The position numbers were made by a program, and so were the translations under genes. The notes beneath the pieces are model-generated. The model saw nothing but the letters and a program-made list of their open reading frames with translations. It made no database searches and was not told where the DNA came from. This document shows, one piece after another, positions 14,470 to 25,000 of a DNA stretch of 53,807 nucleotides (the first letter of the stretch is position 1; each line of letters starts with the position of its first letter). This DNA comes from a virus: the IMG/VR virus record IMGVR_UViG_3300010354_000118, positions 1-53,807 of that record; one strand, 5' to 3'.

Positions 14470-15954
14470 TTAGGTCTTTATCACATATTTAATTGTTACA
14501 GGAGAACCGTCTGTTACAAGATATTTGGTTCTAAGATCAGGAATTTTTACGTTAGTAGCCGTTGTAGGTGCACCATATGTGGTTCCTAAAACACTTTTTA
14601 ACTGACTATAAGATATTCCAGAAACCTCCGATCCATCGCATTCAAGATAACCATCTGGAACTACTGCTCCAGCATATGGAATAATCATTCCTGTTGAAAC
14701 AAATGCTTTCACAGTTGAGGTAGATATTATACCATTAACATAGATATTTCTAAAAGGAAAAGCAGCACTGCCAATGTCGTAAGTAGCAGTAGTTTTAGGT
14801 TCTATAATTGTGCCTAAACCGCCAGCTTGACCAAGTTCAACTTTAGTTTTGAGGTAAGAACTGCTATTGACAGTTAATGTTTCCCCTGCTCTGAGATCTT
14901 TTACAGCGTTCACACTACCATTAGTGTAAATGCTGTTAGCAGCTGAACTTTGCACAGTTAACTGGCCATCAATATTAACGGTTCCTCCAACATCCAAATC
15001 ATATAACGGCGATTGCTTTTTAATTCCTACACGAAGGTTAGCTCCATCTATGACTAAAAGTTCATCATAAACCAAACTTGATATTGTCTGCTTGGTTCTA
15101 AATCTAAGTCCAGCTCCTGCTACACTGTTGGTAATAACACCATCATTGATAATTTTTTCAAGAAAAAATGATTGAGTATCAAAACCTATACGTACACCGG
15201 CATTTGATTGTATTCTTAAAAAACCATTTATTGTACCAGCAGTATCATTTCTTAAAAAACTATCTGCAGATATAGGCTCTGGCTCACTAGAAATTTTAAG
15301 TTTAAGCGCTGCATCGCTAAAACCCGTAATTGTAGCTGTGGTATTGGCAAAACCTCTCTTAGTGATGTTTAGTCCCGGCATTATTTCTACAAAACCATTT
15401 ATACTGGCTGTAGGAGTAAATTTATCTTTTGAAACTATTGAAATGACTTCATTAGCTAAAAATGTAATTAGACATTCATGAAAAACTCCGTCAGTACCTT
15501 CTATATTTTCAGTATAACTTCCGGTTTTATTTGCAGAATTACTAGGATCAAAACCAACAGGTGTCCATACTCCGTTCCTGTACATCTTTAATTTCAACTG
15601 TGCAGTATCAACCCATAAATCGCCATTCTTAGATGGTAAATTAGGAGGTAGATTAGGATCAGTGGTTCCTGTATAGATGTTTGACGTACTACGCCAGACT
15701 GCACCATCATATACCCTTAAAACCTTATCATGAGGAAGACTGGTATCAAACCATAACTGACCTTCAATAGGCGAGCCAGGCGCTGTTATATATGCGGAAT
15801 TTTCTAATAATGTTATAAAATTTCTTGCAAAAGTCTGTCCATAATTGGCAACATTCTTACCTACTAAGCTAACACTTGTAGTCTGATTAATTGTACCTGT
15901 TGTGACTGTTATAGGAGTTTTAGTAGGATTAGTAAATGTTACACTGTAAGTCAT
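14470..15954 (-). CDS. tail fibre-like protein with C-terminal tail-collar domain, 494 aa
   Basis: The first transcribed of the four paralogues. N-terminal unit: LVGKNVANYGQTFARNFITLLENSAYI, GQLWFDTSLPHDKVLRVYDGAVW, then the second unit KNGDLWVDTAQLKLKMYRNGVW. The middle has FLRIQSNAGVRIGFDTQSFF and a SPLYDLDVGGTVNIDGQL repeat as in other fibres, then YDIGSAAFPFRNIYVNGI. Residues from about 420 form a short collar domain (GMIIPYAGAVVPDGYLECDG, GTTYGAPTTATNVKIPDLRTKY). It ends in VIKT. It is separated by 3 bases from the upstream gene and by 5 from the downstream paralogue, so the group is co-transcribed. Confidence 0.8.
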   Translation of the reverse strand: MTYSVTFTNPTKTPITVTTGTINQTTSVSLVGKNVANYGQTFARNFITLLENSAYITAPGSPIEGQLWFDTSLPHDKVLRVYDGAVWRSTSNIYTGTTDPNLPPNLPSKNGDLWVDTAQLKLKMYRNGVWTPVGFDPSNSANKTGSYTENIEGTDGVFHECLITFLANEVISIVSKDKFTPTASINGFVEIMPGLNITKRGFANTTATITGFSDAALKLKISSEPEPISADSFLRNDTAGTINGFLRIQSNAGVRIGFDTQSFFLEKIINDGVITNSVAGAGLRFRTKQTISSLVYDELLVIDGANLRVGIKKQSPLYDLDVGGTVNIDGQLTVQSSAANSIYTNGSVNAVKDLRAGETLTVNSSSYLKTKVELGQAGGLGTIIEPKTTATYDIGSAAFPFRNIYVNGIISTSTVKAFVSTGMIIPYAGAVVPDGYLECDGSEVSGISYSQLKSVLGTTYGAPTTATNVKIPDLRTKYLVTDGSPVTIKYVIKT

Positions 15955-15957
15955 TGA

Positions 15958-16626
15958 TTAAACTCCGCTCAAACTCTGAATTCTTATGGTATAGTCTATC
16001 TGTATAAGTCGGTTCAATGTTTTTTGCACAGGGTGAAATATAACATGAGTTAATAATATACCTTGATTAGATCCGTTAGCAGCATAACTACGTAAACCAA
16101 GTTCGTTAAAAACAAAATCACTTTTATTTCCTATAACAATTATGTTATCAAAAGCTGCCTGTCCGGATGGTTCTCCGAAATCTAATAAGCAGCTGACCAA
16201 TACGTCGCTGTAGGGAGCTCCGGTAACATGTCTAACTTCCATAAAATTTCTGCTAGGATCTATAGCATTTGGATTCCTAGCATCAACAGTTTTGTAATAG
16301 GTCTGATTATATAAGCTGGCCGCCGTCCCTACAACATTGGGTGTTAGGTAAGTAATTATTCCAGTTGGATCTATAGTTGTACCGCCATTTCCAAAGCACA
16401 TTTCAGCTATGAAACCAGTTTCTTGATTACTGATACCACTGGCCAAAGCTATGCTAAAATTTTCATAATGTATGGCATTGCGTTTATCAACGAACACTTC
16501 TTGACTTTCTGGATCAAAGATTTTAATGTGTCCCTGCAATACAATACCTGCGGCTTCATTAGGTTTCGCGTCATCTTCTAATTTTTTGTCTGATTCAGGT
16601 ACAATTTTGTCATTTTCAGTTTTCAT
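15958..16626 (-). CDS. putative virion structural protein, 222 aa
   Basis: A charged N-terminal tail (KTENDKIVPESDKKLEDDAKPNEAAG) precedes a strand-rich body: GHIKIFDPESQEVFVDKRNAIHYENFSIALASGIS, FIAEMCFGNGGTTIDPTG, then EVRHVTGAPYSDVLVSCLLDFGEPSG. It ends with VQKTLNRLIQIDYTIRIQSL. The body resembles a conserved single-domain virion protein from tail clusters of marine T4-like phages. Its place between the subtilase-like adhesin and the fibre paralogues supports a structural role, perhaps as an adaptor. An AATAAATA element lies on the minus strand at 16632-16639, but a start there would coincide with the ATG, so I do not count it as a promoter. The ribosome site is weak. Confidence 0.72.
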   Translation of the reverse strand: MKTENDKIVPESDKKLEDDAKPNEAAGIVLQGHIKIFDPESQEVFVDKRNAIHYENFSIALASGISNQETGFIAEMCFGNGGTTIDPTGIITYLTPNVVGTAASLYNQTYYKTVDARNPNAIDPSRNFMEVRHVTGAPYSDVLVSCLLDFGEPSGQAAFDNIIVIGNKSDFVFNELGLRSYAANGSNQGILLTHVIFHPVQKTLNRLIQIDYTIRIQSLSGV

Positions 16627-16652
16627 GTTGATATTTATTCCAATTAATTCTA

Positions 16653-19600
16653 CTAGAAGCCGACTGGGATTATAGGTTTGGTATTTGTACTTGGAAACTG
16701 TCTAAAATAAGCCCAATTGTTTCCTCCCCATATAACTCTGACTGCTCCTGATGCTCCTAAACCTTGGTAAGCTCCTCCCCCACCAAATAATGCACCGTTT
16801 CTAGATACTATAGAAACTCCGTTTTGACTTAGAGTATCTCCAGCATGGGGATCAGCTGTATAACATTCTGGTAATAAACTACCTGTACCCGGATAAACAG
16901 CAGTATGTGTAATTTTTTGATTTGTAGCAGAGTTAACCGTTTCTGTTATCTTTGTTATATAAGATCCGTCTGGACCGAGACCATAAACTTCGGTACCTCC
17001 GCCTCCGGTAGGACTGGGCCCGGAAAGTAAACCTCCAGCACCTCCGCCTCCGAACTGTGAAGGAAGAGTAGATCGTGAATTAAAAGGATATAGTTGTCCT
17101 GCACCACCAGTTGCACTACCAGCTGGACTATACCCGCCGGCACCCCCGCCGGCACCAAGAAATTGTTTATTATTAGGATAATCACTTCCAGGCCCTCCAG
17201 CACCGCCGCCGCCATTACCGGCGAATCCATAGTTCATTGGTCCTCCCATACCTCCTCGTGTATAACCGCCTCTACCTCCATAACCGCAGACTAGTGTTCT
17301 TGAACCAAAATAACTGTCTCCTCCATCTCCTCCTCTTATCGTACCATCAGTTTCAACAAATTCTAGACTTGGAGCACCCCCTTGACCTACTTGTATGAAT
17401 ATTTTTTGTCCCGGTGTTACTTCGATGCTATTTCTGTAGGCTAAACCGCCGCCTCCGCCGCCTGAAGGTTTAACTTTCCAGCTATCTGGATGATTGAAAT
17501 TTGTATTGATAAATCTTGGATCAGGATCTGACGGATCTTCAAAACTTTTTATAGTTGTAGATCCAGACCCTCCTCCACCTATACAAACTACACTGACTTG
17601 AAAAACACCGTCAGGAACTGTCCATTCTATAGTACCAGGAGTTATAAACAAAGCTTCACCATAAGGTGTTCTTGGTCTAAGTTTTATGTTCAATTGCGAA
17701 ACTTTGTTAACATCCGCTCTATCATTAATCTTAAAATCCATAGATCTTCCGTTAGTAGGAAATGGTATACTGAATCGTGGAACTGTGCCTATTGTAGACT
17801 TTTTGAAATTAATTTTCATGGTACCTGTGGTCAAAGGTCTATACAACTCTACAGCCTTTCCAGCTCCATCAGTAGAATCGTAGGCAAAAATCGTTGTAGG
17901 TTCTACCAATTCATACCAATCATAATTGCTTGGGTAGGAAGGCCACGGGGGGGCTAATAATGCGATAGAATAAGTTCCTGTAAAATCAGGATTTCTTGTT
18001 CCTGTACGCCTTCCGTCGTTACTTGGGGAGGGAAGTTTTGATATTATATCGCTGCCTCCCGAACATGAGAATAACACTAGGTCGTTAAGTTTAACATTTT
18101 CACTAAACTGCACTGTCATATATGTTATAGGATCAAACCCTGGCAATGAAGCTGTTTTTGACAAGTATTGCGTATTAATATTATATGTTTGTAGAGTTAG
18201 AGGAACAGGCACAGTACATTGTGTGTAAAATTGGAGTGTCTGCGCAACATTATAACTGGTTAGTGTCAGCGTGTGAAGTGTTCTAGAAGAAGTGGTTAGA
18301 GCTGTTCCTCTTATATAATAATATATAATTCTATCAATATCTGTTTGTACACTATTATCAACAGCTTCAAGAGTGATTCCTGCAGGTAATTGTGGTGATA
18401 TACCTGTAGTGGGTAATGTATTGGTTCCAAAGGCTTTTACAACACCTAGTAATATTCTTTCAAATAAATCTACTTGCAGTGATAATTCTGGATCCCCGGT
18501 GGTAACTCTCAAAGATTGATATCTTTGTATAGACATGGGATTACGAAATGTAGGCGTTAAGGTAAATGTGTTAGCTCTAGACGAAGGACCATAAGTGGCA
18601 GTGATGGTAAACGCTCTAGTTCCTGACCAATTAACAATACCCGATAATGTGGCCGTAGCTTCATTGAAACTAAGTACTCCTTTATCCCCAGATAATGTAT
18701 ACGAAGGTGTGGCTTTATATCTAGATTTTATTTCAGCCAACTTTAAATTTATATAGGAATAGGCTTGAAATGAAGGGTTACTTAATAGTAATAATGTAAA
18801 AAAATTATTATTATTAATAATCTTGTAGGGAAATCTTATAATAACAGGATCTTCCTCATCGTTAATAAAATTCATATCTCTACTTGGATCTCTAACAAAA
18901 TTAGTGTCTATAAAGGCCACACGATTAGGAGTTCCATTTAGATTTATGTCATGAACTCCGCCATTTACGAATGAGAATGAACCTTCTGTCCCTGCAGGAT
19001 TATGTTTGAATAATGAAATCTTGCCTGCATATAATAAATCAGTATCATAATTCGCTGTAGGTAGTGGATTAGAAGGCCAATCTGCCACTACAGGATCTCT
19101 TAAAAAACCTTTTTTAGATTCATTAATCAGAACAGCCTTTAGTTCTCTAGGACTTGGAGCTCTTTTATTATAGGTCATAAATTTGTCTGCCAAAGCAGCC
19201 AGAATACCTGTAACAACTGGGCCTGCACAGCTGGTACCTCCAAACATTCCGTACCAATCATTACCTATTTTCAAACCGGGATAAGCAGAAAACATACTGG
19301 TATCAGCCACTATATCTATACCGTATCCTCTTGCAGAGTAACTGGTTAAAAGAGGCTGTGCATCAGATGACTGCATGGCTGCTACATTTATAACATTATC
19401 ATAACCACCCAATGTTGTTGCTTGTAGAGGAAAATATTCAACCTCTCCGGCTATCTGAGTTTCGGACTGTCCATCTGTTAAATCTGTAATTGTGCCAAAA
19501 CGGCTTTGAGGTTTATATAATATATGCCCCGGTTTAGCGACAATTTTAGTATCTCTCCACTCTTTGGAATCGTATTTGGCATAGTGATTACAGTCATTTG

Positions 19601-21125
19601 CAGCACTGTAGACCATTAATAAATTATATTCATTCATAAAATCATTAGCATAATTCCAACCTGAATTTCCCCCATCAAAGACTACCATCCATTCGACAAC
19701 ATTTGTATAGGTGGGAGTACCGCGAAAAGTACCAGTTTGTTTACGAACCTTCACATACATCACATGCAAATTAGCCAGTTTACAGTCGTTGACTGTTATA
19801 GGATTTTGAGTTGTTCCTGTTTTTAAAACTAATTGATCATTAAGATAATATTGTATTCGAGTTATATCTGAAATGCGTATGCCATTCATCATACCAAGCA
19901 TAATGCCATACGAATTATTGACTATTGTAGGGGTCTTAAATCCCCAAAATTCATCTGCAGGTTTATAAAATTCGTAATATACCAATGCATTGTAAGTTCG
20001 AAACCCGTCACCTTCTACATATATTAATCGTAAATTAGAATCTATACCAAACCCGGTAGTTAGTCCTCCAGAAACACTGAGGCTTCCTGCAGGATGATAT
20101 CCAATAAATTGCTTAGTTGATTGGAATATATTAGTATCGAATCCCAGACCTGGATAAACTTGAGACCAATTCATGGGTATCAATCTACTCCTAGTCTTGG
20201 ACTTATCTAACCAAAGAGGGTGATTTTCAAACTGATGACCTATGAAGTCTTCAACTTCAACAACCATAATATCAACCCCCTTACCTGTGAAAGGTGTGGT
20301 GTAATTGTATTGAATGTCGCTACGTATATCTCCAAAATTCAGTGTTCTAAAAGTAATTTCCCACGTTCCAGCACCGGCTAGGGAAACAGGAAAAACAGTA
20401 CCTGTGCTCAAAAAGCTGGTTTGATCTATTTGTAACGTGTAATAAGTGGAAGTCCCTACAGTGTCTTTGGTTATTGATGTGACTTCTAATTCTTTTGATA
20501 CACTTAAATCTCTGTTACTTCTTATTAAAACTGTATTATTTTTTAATCGCCAATTTGATGTAGCAGTAGGATTAAAAACAAAAGCACTGTTGGTATGAAT
20601 GCCGAAGGGAGTTTTATTTGCATCTGTAGTGAATAATCTTACTCTTGCAGGAACAATATCATCAGGATTGGTTAATTCTATGTTAAAAGTCCCGGGAGTA
20701 TTGGGATAAAATGTGGTATTGACATTACTTAGGTAATAGAGATAGGTAACTCGTGTAGGCTGTGCGTTCAAATAATCCATTTGCCCGATATTACCTATGC
20801 TTCTCACTTGATTAGCATGTGTATAATAAATCATACTGCCATACTTACTGATATCAGGATTTACGGGTAGGTCACTTTGTTGGCCTATAAGTCGTAAATC
20901 ATTTTGATAATGATTCAATTTCCATAGATTTTTTTCAACTTCTGTAATCTGTATGTTTAAAAAAGTTTTAAGATAATCTGCATACTCTTCTGTAGTGGCA
21001 ACCGAAAGTAATCTAGGCAATAGAGCATATCTGCCCATTAAAATACAGCTATCATTTATAATATTAACGATTAATTCATCCATGTCACCGTCATAGATAA
21101 TTAGATAATCCTTGAGTTGCGACAT
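16653..21125 (-). CDS. giant tail adhesin with subtilase-like domain and glycine-rich C terminus, 1490 aa
   Basis: The first 250 residues are phage-specific. From about 285 to 680 a subtilase-like domain can be traced: VDIMVVEVEDFIGHQF (Glu290 where Asp is expected), GYHPAGSLSVSGG (His344), LLMVYSAANDC (Asn near 510, oxyanion position), YSARGYGIDIVAD and FGGTSCAGPVVTGILAAL (Ser632). Later regions look like Ig-like or Cadherin-like modules (about 760-1130). The C-terminal part (from about 1180) has WTVPDGVFQVSVVCIGGGGSG followed by repeated GGGG blocks, as in glycine-rich phage fibre tips and lectin-like adhesins. Protease activity is doubtful because Asp is replaced by Glu. Start: ATG 21125 in a TAATG junction. 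Likely role: host surface contact, with possible remodelling of surface proteins. Confidence 0.8.
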   Translation of the reverse strand: MSQLKDYLIIYDGDMDELIVNIINDSCILMGRYALLPRLLSVATTEEYADYLKTFLNIQITEVEKNLWKLNHYQNDLRLIGQQSDLPVNPDISKYGSMIYYTHANQVRSIGNIGQMDYLNAQPTRVTYLYYLSNVNTTFYPNTPGTFNIELTNPDDIVPARVRLFTTDANKTPFGIHTNSAFVFNPTATSNWRLKNNTVLIRSNRDLSVSKELEVTSITKDTVGTSTYYTLQIDQTSFLSTGTVFPVSLAGAGTWEITFRTLNFGDIRSDIQYNYTTPFTGKGVDIMVVEVEDFIGHQFENHPLWLDKSKTRSRLIPMNWSQVYPGLGFDTNIFQSTKQFIGYHPAGSLSVSGGLTTGFGIDSNLRLIYVEGDGFRTYNALVYYEFYKPADEFWGFKTPTIVNNSYGIMLGMMNGIRISDITRIQYYLNDQLVLKTGTTQNPITVNDCKLANLHVMYVKVRKQTGTFRGTPTYTNVVEWMVVFDGGNSGWNYANDFMNEYNLLMVYSAANDCNHYAKYDSKEWRDTKIVAKPGHILYKPQSRFGTITDLTDGQSETQIAGEVEYFPLQATTLGGYDNVINVAAMQSSDAQPLLTSYSARGYGIDIVADTSMFSAYPGLKIGNDWYGMFGGTSCAGPVVTGILAALADKFMTYNKRAPSPRELKAVLINESKKGFLRDPVVADWPSNPLPTANYDTDLLYAGKISLFKHNPAGTEGSFSFVNGGVHDINLNGTPNRVAFIDTNFVRDPSRDMNFINDEEDPVIIRFPYKIINNNNFFTLLLLSNPSFQAYSYINLKLAEIKSRYKATPSYTLSGDKGVLSFNEATATLSGIVNWSGTRAFTITATYGPSSRANTFTLTPTFRNPMSIQRYQSLRVTTGDPELSLQVDLFERILLGVVKAFGTNTLPTTGISPQLPAGITLEAVDNSVQTDIDRIIYYYIRGTALTTSSRTLHTLTLTSYNVAQTLQFYTQCTVPVPLTLQTYNINTQYLSKTASLPGFDPITYMTVQFSENVKLNDLVLFSCSGGSDIISKLPSPSNDGRRTGTRNPDFTGTYSIALLAPPWPSYPSNYDWYELVEPTTIFAYDSTDGAGKAVELYRPLTTGTMKINFKKSTIGTVPRFSIPFPTNGRSMDFKINDRADVNKVSQLNIKLRPRTPYGEALFITPGTIEWTVPDGVFQVSVVCIGGGGSGSTTIKSFEDPSDPDPRFINTNFNHPDSWKVKPSGGGGGGLAYRNSIEVTPGQKIFIQVGQGGAPSLEFVETDGTIRGGDGGDSYFGSRTLVCGYGGRGGYTRGGMGGPMNYGFAGNGGGGAGGPGSDYPNNKQFLGAGGGAGGYSPAGSATGGAGQLYPFNSRSTLPSQFGGGGAGGLLSGPSPTGGGGTEVYGLGPDGSYITKITETVNSATNQKITHTAVYPGTGSLLPECYTADPHAGDTLSQNGVSIVSRNGALFGGGGAYQGLGASGAVRVIWGGNNWAYFRQFPSTNTKPIIPVGF

Positions 21126-22006
21126 TATGCTTCTATCCTTACCAAGGTTAAGGTGACCTGTATTTGTCTATTAACTGAATCTTGATTGGTGACAGCATAG
21201 TGAATTAATTCCTGTCCGTCGGCATTGTAGCCAATTAGGCACGGTGTACAGGTAATAAAATTATTAACATTATTAATAGTAAAATCAACAATAATACCGG
21301 CATAGGGCAAGGGCTCATCTCCCCATGTTCTAGTATTATCATCAACTCTGCTTTGACTGCTGTCATATAATCTCACCCAGGCTTTGTTATTGGCCTGCAT
21401 CTTGTATAAAATAAATCCTTTGGGACATGCTACCGATCCTGTGGCAGTTTGACCTGGCGTTAATACCGAAGTTGTTATCTGAACTGCCTGTCTGGTGCCT
21501 AGATTAGCACCACTGCCTGCACCTCCTCCACCTGATAGAGTATTACCAGCGAAGTCTTTCACGGTCTGTGTTCTAACAGATGTTACCCAAATTTCTCTAA
21601 ATGCCTGTGTGCTCAATCCTATATCAAATTGACTATTAGTAGTAGGTATTACATTACCAGTTATAGCTCCAATATTTCCACTGCTACCTGTGAATCCCCC
21701 TGCTCCCCTACTACCTGTAAATCCTGCTATAGTAGACGCACTGCCAGTGAATCCCTTTTCCCCTTGACTACCTCTAAATCCTGTTACGCCTACTGAACCT
21801 GTTCGTCCTACACTGCCAGTGAATCCAGTGTCGGCCTTACTGCCCGTAAACCCTCTACTACCAGTAAAAGACTGTAAAAAATTATTAAGAGTAGTTACAG
21901 ATGCTTTTTGTAGAGCTCTGGTTGTTGGATTATAGGTAATTAGTTCTGTAGTTCCGGCTACCGTAGTGACTAGCGGCAATCCGCCTAAATTTACACTTGT
22001 TGTCAT
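21125..22006 (-). CDS. collagen-like tail protein, 293 aa
   Basis: A short N-terminal attachment region (TTSVNLGGLPLVTTVAGTTELITY) is followed, at about 48-112, by a collagen-like stretch built of G-F/V-T/R-G-S units (FTGSRGFTGSKADTGFTGS, TGSVGVTGFRGSQGEKG). Then come NVIPTTNSQFDIGLSTQAFREIWV, a fibre-type segment, and a C-terminal beta domain (KGFILYKMQANNKAWVRLYDSS, DDNTRTWGDEPLPYAGIIVDF) found at the ends of marine T4-like tail proteins. Collagen-like repeats trimerise and give thin flexible fibres. It lies between two giant tail genes, with 1 base to the upstream gene and TAATG to the next, so it is probably a fibre attached to or near them. Confidence 0.82.
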   Translation of the reverse strand: MTTSVNLGGLPLVTTVAGTTELITYNPTTRALQKASVTTLNNFLQSFTGSRGFTGSKADTGFTGSVGRTGSVGVTGFRGSQGEKGFTGSASTIAGFTGSRGAGGFTGSSGNIGAITGNVIPTTNSQFDIGLSTQAFREIWVTSVRTQTVKDFAGNTLSGGGGAGSGANLGTRQAVQITTSVLTPGQTATGSVACPKGFILYKMQANNKAWVRLYDSSQSRVDDNTRTWGDEPLPYAGIIVDFTINNVNNFITCTPCLIGYNADGQELIHYAVTNQDSVNRQIQVTLTLVRIEA

Positions 22007-22007
22007 G

Positions 22008-25000
22008 TTAGAATCCCTTTATTCTTATACCGCTATCATATGTCAGGTACGTGCCATCATCTAATCTTATATACATATCGCCACCATAATAATTAATATC
22101 CGGAATTCCAGCGGTTCTATCATGTATAAATGTACTAACTGAGCTTTCAGGTTTTTTCGCTACCGAAACGCTTAATAGACTCGTATCACTTACGTATCTT
22201 CTAACCAGCGATAATGGATATCCGGTTTGTATATTTACTGTAGAGGTATTTAAAATTATTTTAAATGTACTGGTTCCTTGCTTTATAATACTAAAATCAT
22301 TTTCTAATTCACTGAGTCCAAGATCAGAATTGTTATCAAAGCTATAGTTTTTATCATGAACTAATCTCTTATTACCAGACTTAAGAGGTTTTACCAAAGG
22401 AATTCCTCTATAAAAAACCTGTACTTGATCATGATAAGCTATTGAATCATCAAAACGAATATTATTAATTACGTAGGTATTAGTTGTAGACGTTGTGGAA
22501 ATGACGACTCTTTGGAAATTGTCAGTTAGGGGGATGTTTTGTTTAACACTTCCATCCATGACCCATGTGCCTATGGCATAAAATTCCCTAGGTCCTGTTC
22601 CTAACGTACCCCTTTTAATTCTACGTAATGTGTTGCCCTGTTTCTCTAAATATTCTATGCGTTCGCCTGCAATGAATATGATACCAGGTCTATTTTGTTC
22701 AGGATAAGGATTGGCCATTACTAATCCGTCGCTGACTTCTATTTCTGTATCATCATATCTTAGTTCTTTGGTAAGATACACAGTGTCTTGCTGACTGATT
22801 CTCTTGAAATGATTTCTATTGAAAATATCTTGAAATAATTTGAATCCGATAGTCTTAGTTTCACTATAACCAAATGCCAATATATTAACTAAACCGTCGG
22901 TTTCTTTCATTAGATCTTCGTCAATCTTTATGGTCTTTTTATCAGAAAGAACATAAAAATCAGATCCGCCAAGTAGAGCCTTACCATTCAAACTTACCCA
23001 AACAAAATTTTCGTCGTAGACTACTCTAGAAATTCTATAATATCCGCTGCCATTTATTGGAAATACTTCATTGATAGCGAAACTATTATCTTGGACTGGC
23101 CAACTTAAAACTCTTAATTTTCCAGCCGTATTATATTTTTTTATGATATAAATTTGATTTCCTATTATTCTAAATTCAGCAGGATATTGATAGATAGTTA
23201 TACCAAGTGTATCTCCAGGTACCAAATAACCATTTGGCAATCTAACAGTCATAGCGTCTGTATCTAAGAAAAATGCAGTACCAGGAACTTCGACTGAATT
23301 TTTAAAAAGTTCAATTTCACTATATCCTAATGATTCAATAGGATAACTAAATCTTCCTTGTAATGAAAATTCAACTTGGTTATTTTCAGTAATTTTAATG
23401 TAAGTCGTATTTGGTGGTGTAAGCCTCCTACCATCTAATTCTACAATAACCTGCGATGACTGAGAATAATTGTAAGCTGGAGGATTTTTTAATGTATAAC
23501 CGCTAGCATAAATTGTATTAGCTAGATTATTATCGATTCCTCTGTAATCTATAAATTGTTCGTAAAATAGTGTAGAATGTAAAGATTCATTGGCAAACAT
23601 ACTGGTAACTATTGTTCCTCCGGCACTATTGAGATTTGATATTTGTACTGCTGCTCTCGAAGCGTTGAATCCTGGTGCTTGAACTATTTGATATGAATAA
23701 TTTGTAGCACTGTTTACATAGATATCAACCGCAGAACTTTTTACTTCGTTATAATCTGCGTCAGTTAAAAATAGGTACTCATCTAATCCAGGTGGTATAT
23801 TGCCATAATTTACAGATAATAATCTACTGCCTCCCGGAACTGCGGCGATAATTTCTAATGATCCAGATTTTACAAAATCTGAAACTCTATTAGGACTGAA
23901 GCTACCTTCACCAGCATAAACCCAATTTCCCCCATCAGCTAGACTATAGAATACATGCGAACTATTATCACGAATAGCTGTGTAGCCTATTTGAGTTCCA
24001 GATCCATTTAGTGAGCCAGATCTTGCTGTAGAAACACCTGTAATAAATCCTCGATCGCCGTTAAAATTTATACCCTTCCATACGTTTCCGTAGACCATTT
24101 CTATGTATTGGTATACTCCATTAGTATATAGAGTTACTTGATATTGATAGGACGGAAAAGGACTTTGCAATCTCTCATTATAATGTCCGCCTTCATGCCT
24201 AATTTTAAAATATTGCCACTCTCCTATAGTTCCAGAATCTGTATACAAACCTGGATTTCTTCCGCTGTTCAACGGCTGACCGTTAGAACCTAATGATAAC
24301 CATAAATCACAGTACATGACATAAATTGCAGGAGAAGTTAAAAACCCAAATTGCAAAGGAGTCCAATTAGTAAAACCGTAGCCAAATGTAAGATATCCGT
24401 TAGATCCCACATAAACTTGGTCAAAAGTTTTTCCAAACATGTTCCATTTTATAGGAAGTGGATAAGGGCCGAAAAAGGCATCATCCCCTATGTCGGAATT
24501 TTCTATAAAATTATCATCCGAATAATTCATAGATTTTATAGCCTTGCTAAAATAGGGCCCAACTGTATATCTTGTTGGATCGTCTTTAAGTTCGATAGAT
24601 CTAGAATTGTAATCAATATCATAGACTTTTCTATCTAATTGTTGATTATTAAATGTAACAATAATAGGATATCCTGGATATACTCCCTTGCTAAATGAAT
24701 ATGTACCTGTACTCACATCCTCGACTGTGTGAACTCTTCTATAGAAAGCAGGACCTGCTGTTATAGATCTAGAATAAACATTGATACCTACAGTATCATA
24801 GGCCTCCCCTTTGACCATTTCTTCAGGTGCGTGTGATCGCCAAGGTGATAGGAATTGATCACCATCTAATCTAATATCTAGAGGATCAACTCCTCGAGCA
24901 GTTAGAAATGCGCCAGACGTAGATGTGGTCATGTCTCCGCCACTGATTTGAACATCTAAATTGTCTACATCAAACGCTACTTTACCCCATTCGTTTGATT

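Noticed and set aside
16632-16639. Minus-strand AATAAATA as a late promoter for the 222-residue virion gene
   Set aside because: Expected initiation would fall on the ATG itself, giving a leaderless message. There is no other support.
16955-17294. Overlapping frames on both strands in the glycine-rich tail region
   Set aside because: Glycine-rich codons (GGN) create long open frames on other frames by composition. They lack ribosome sites and lie inside the adhesin gene.
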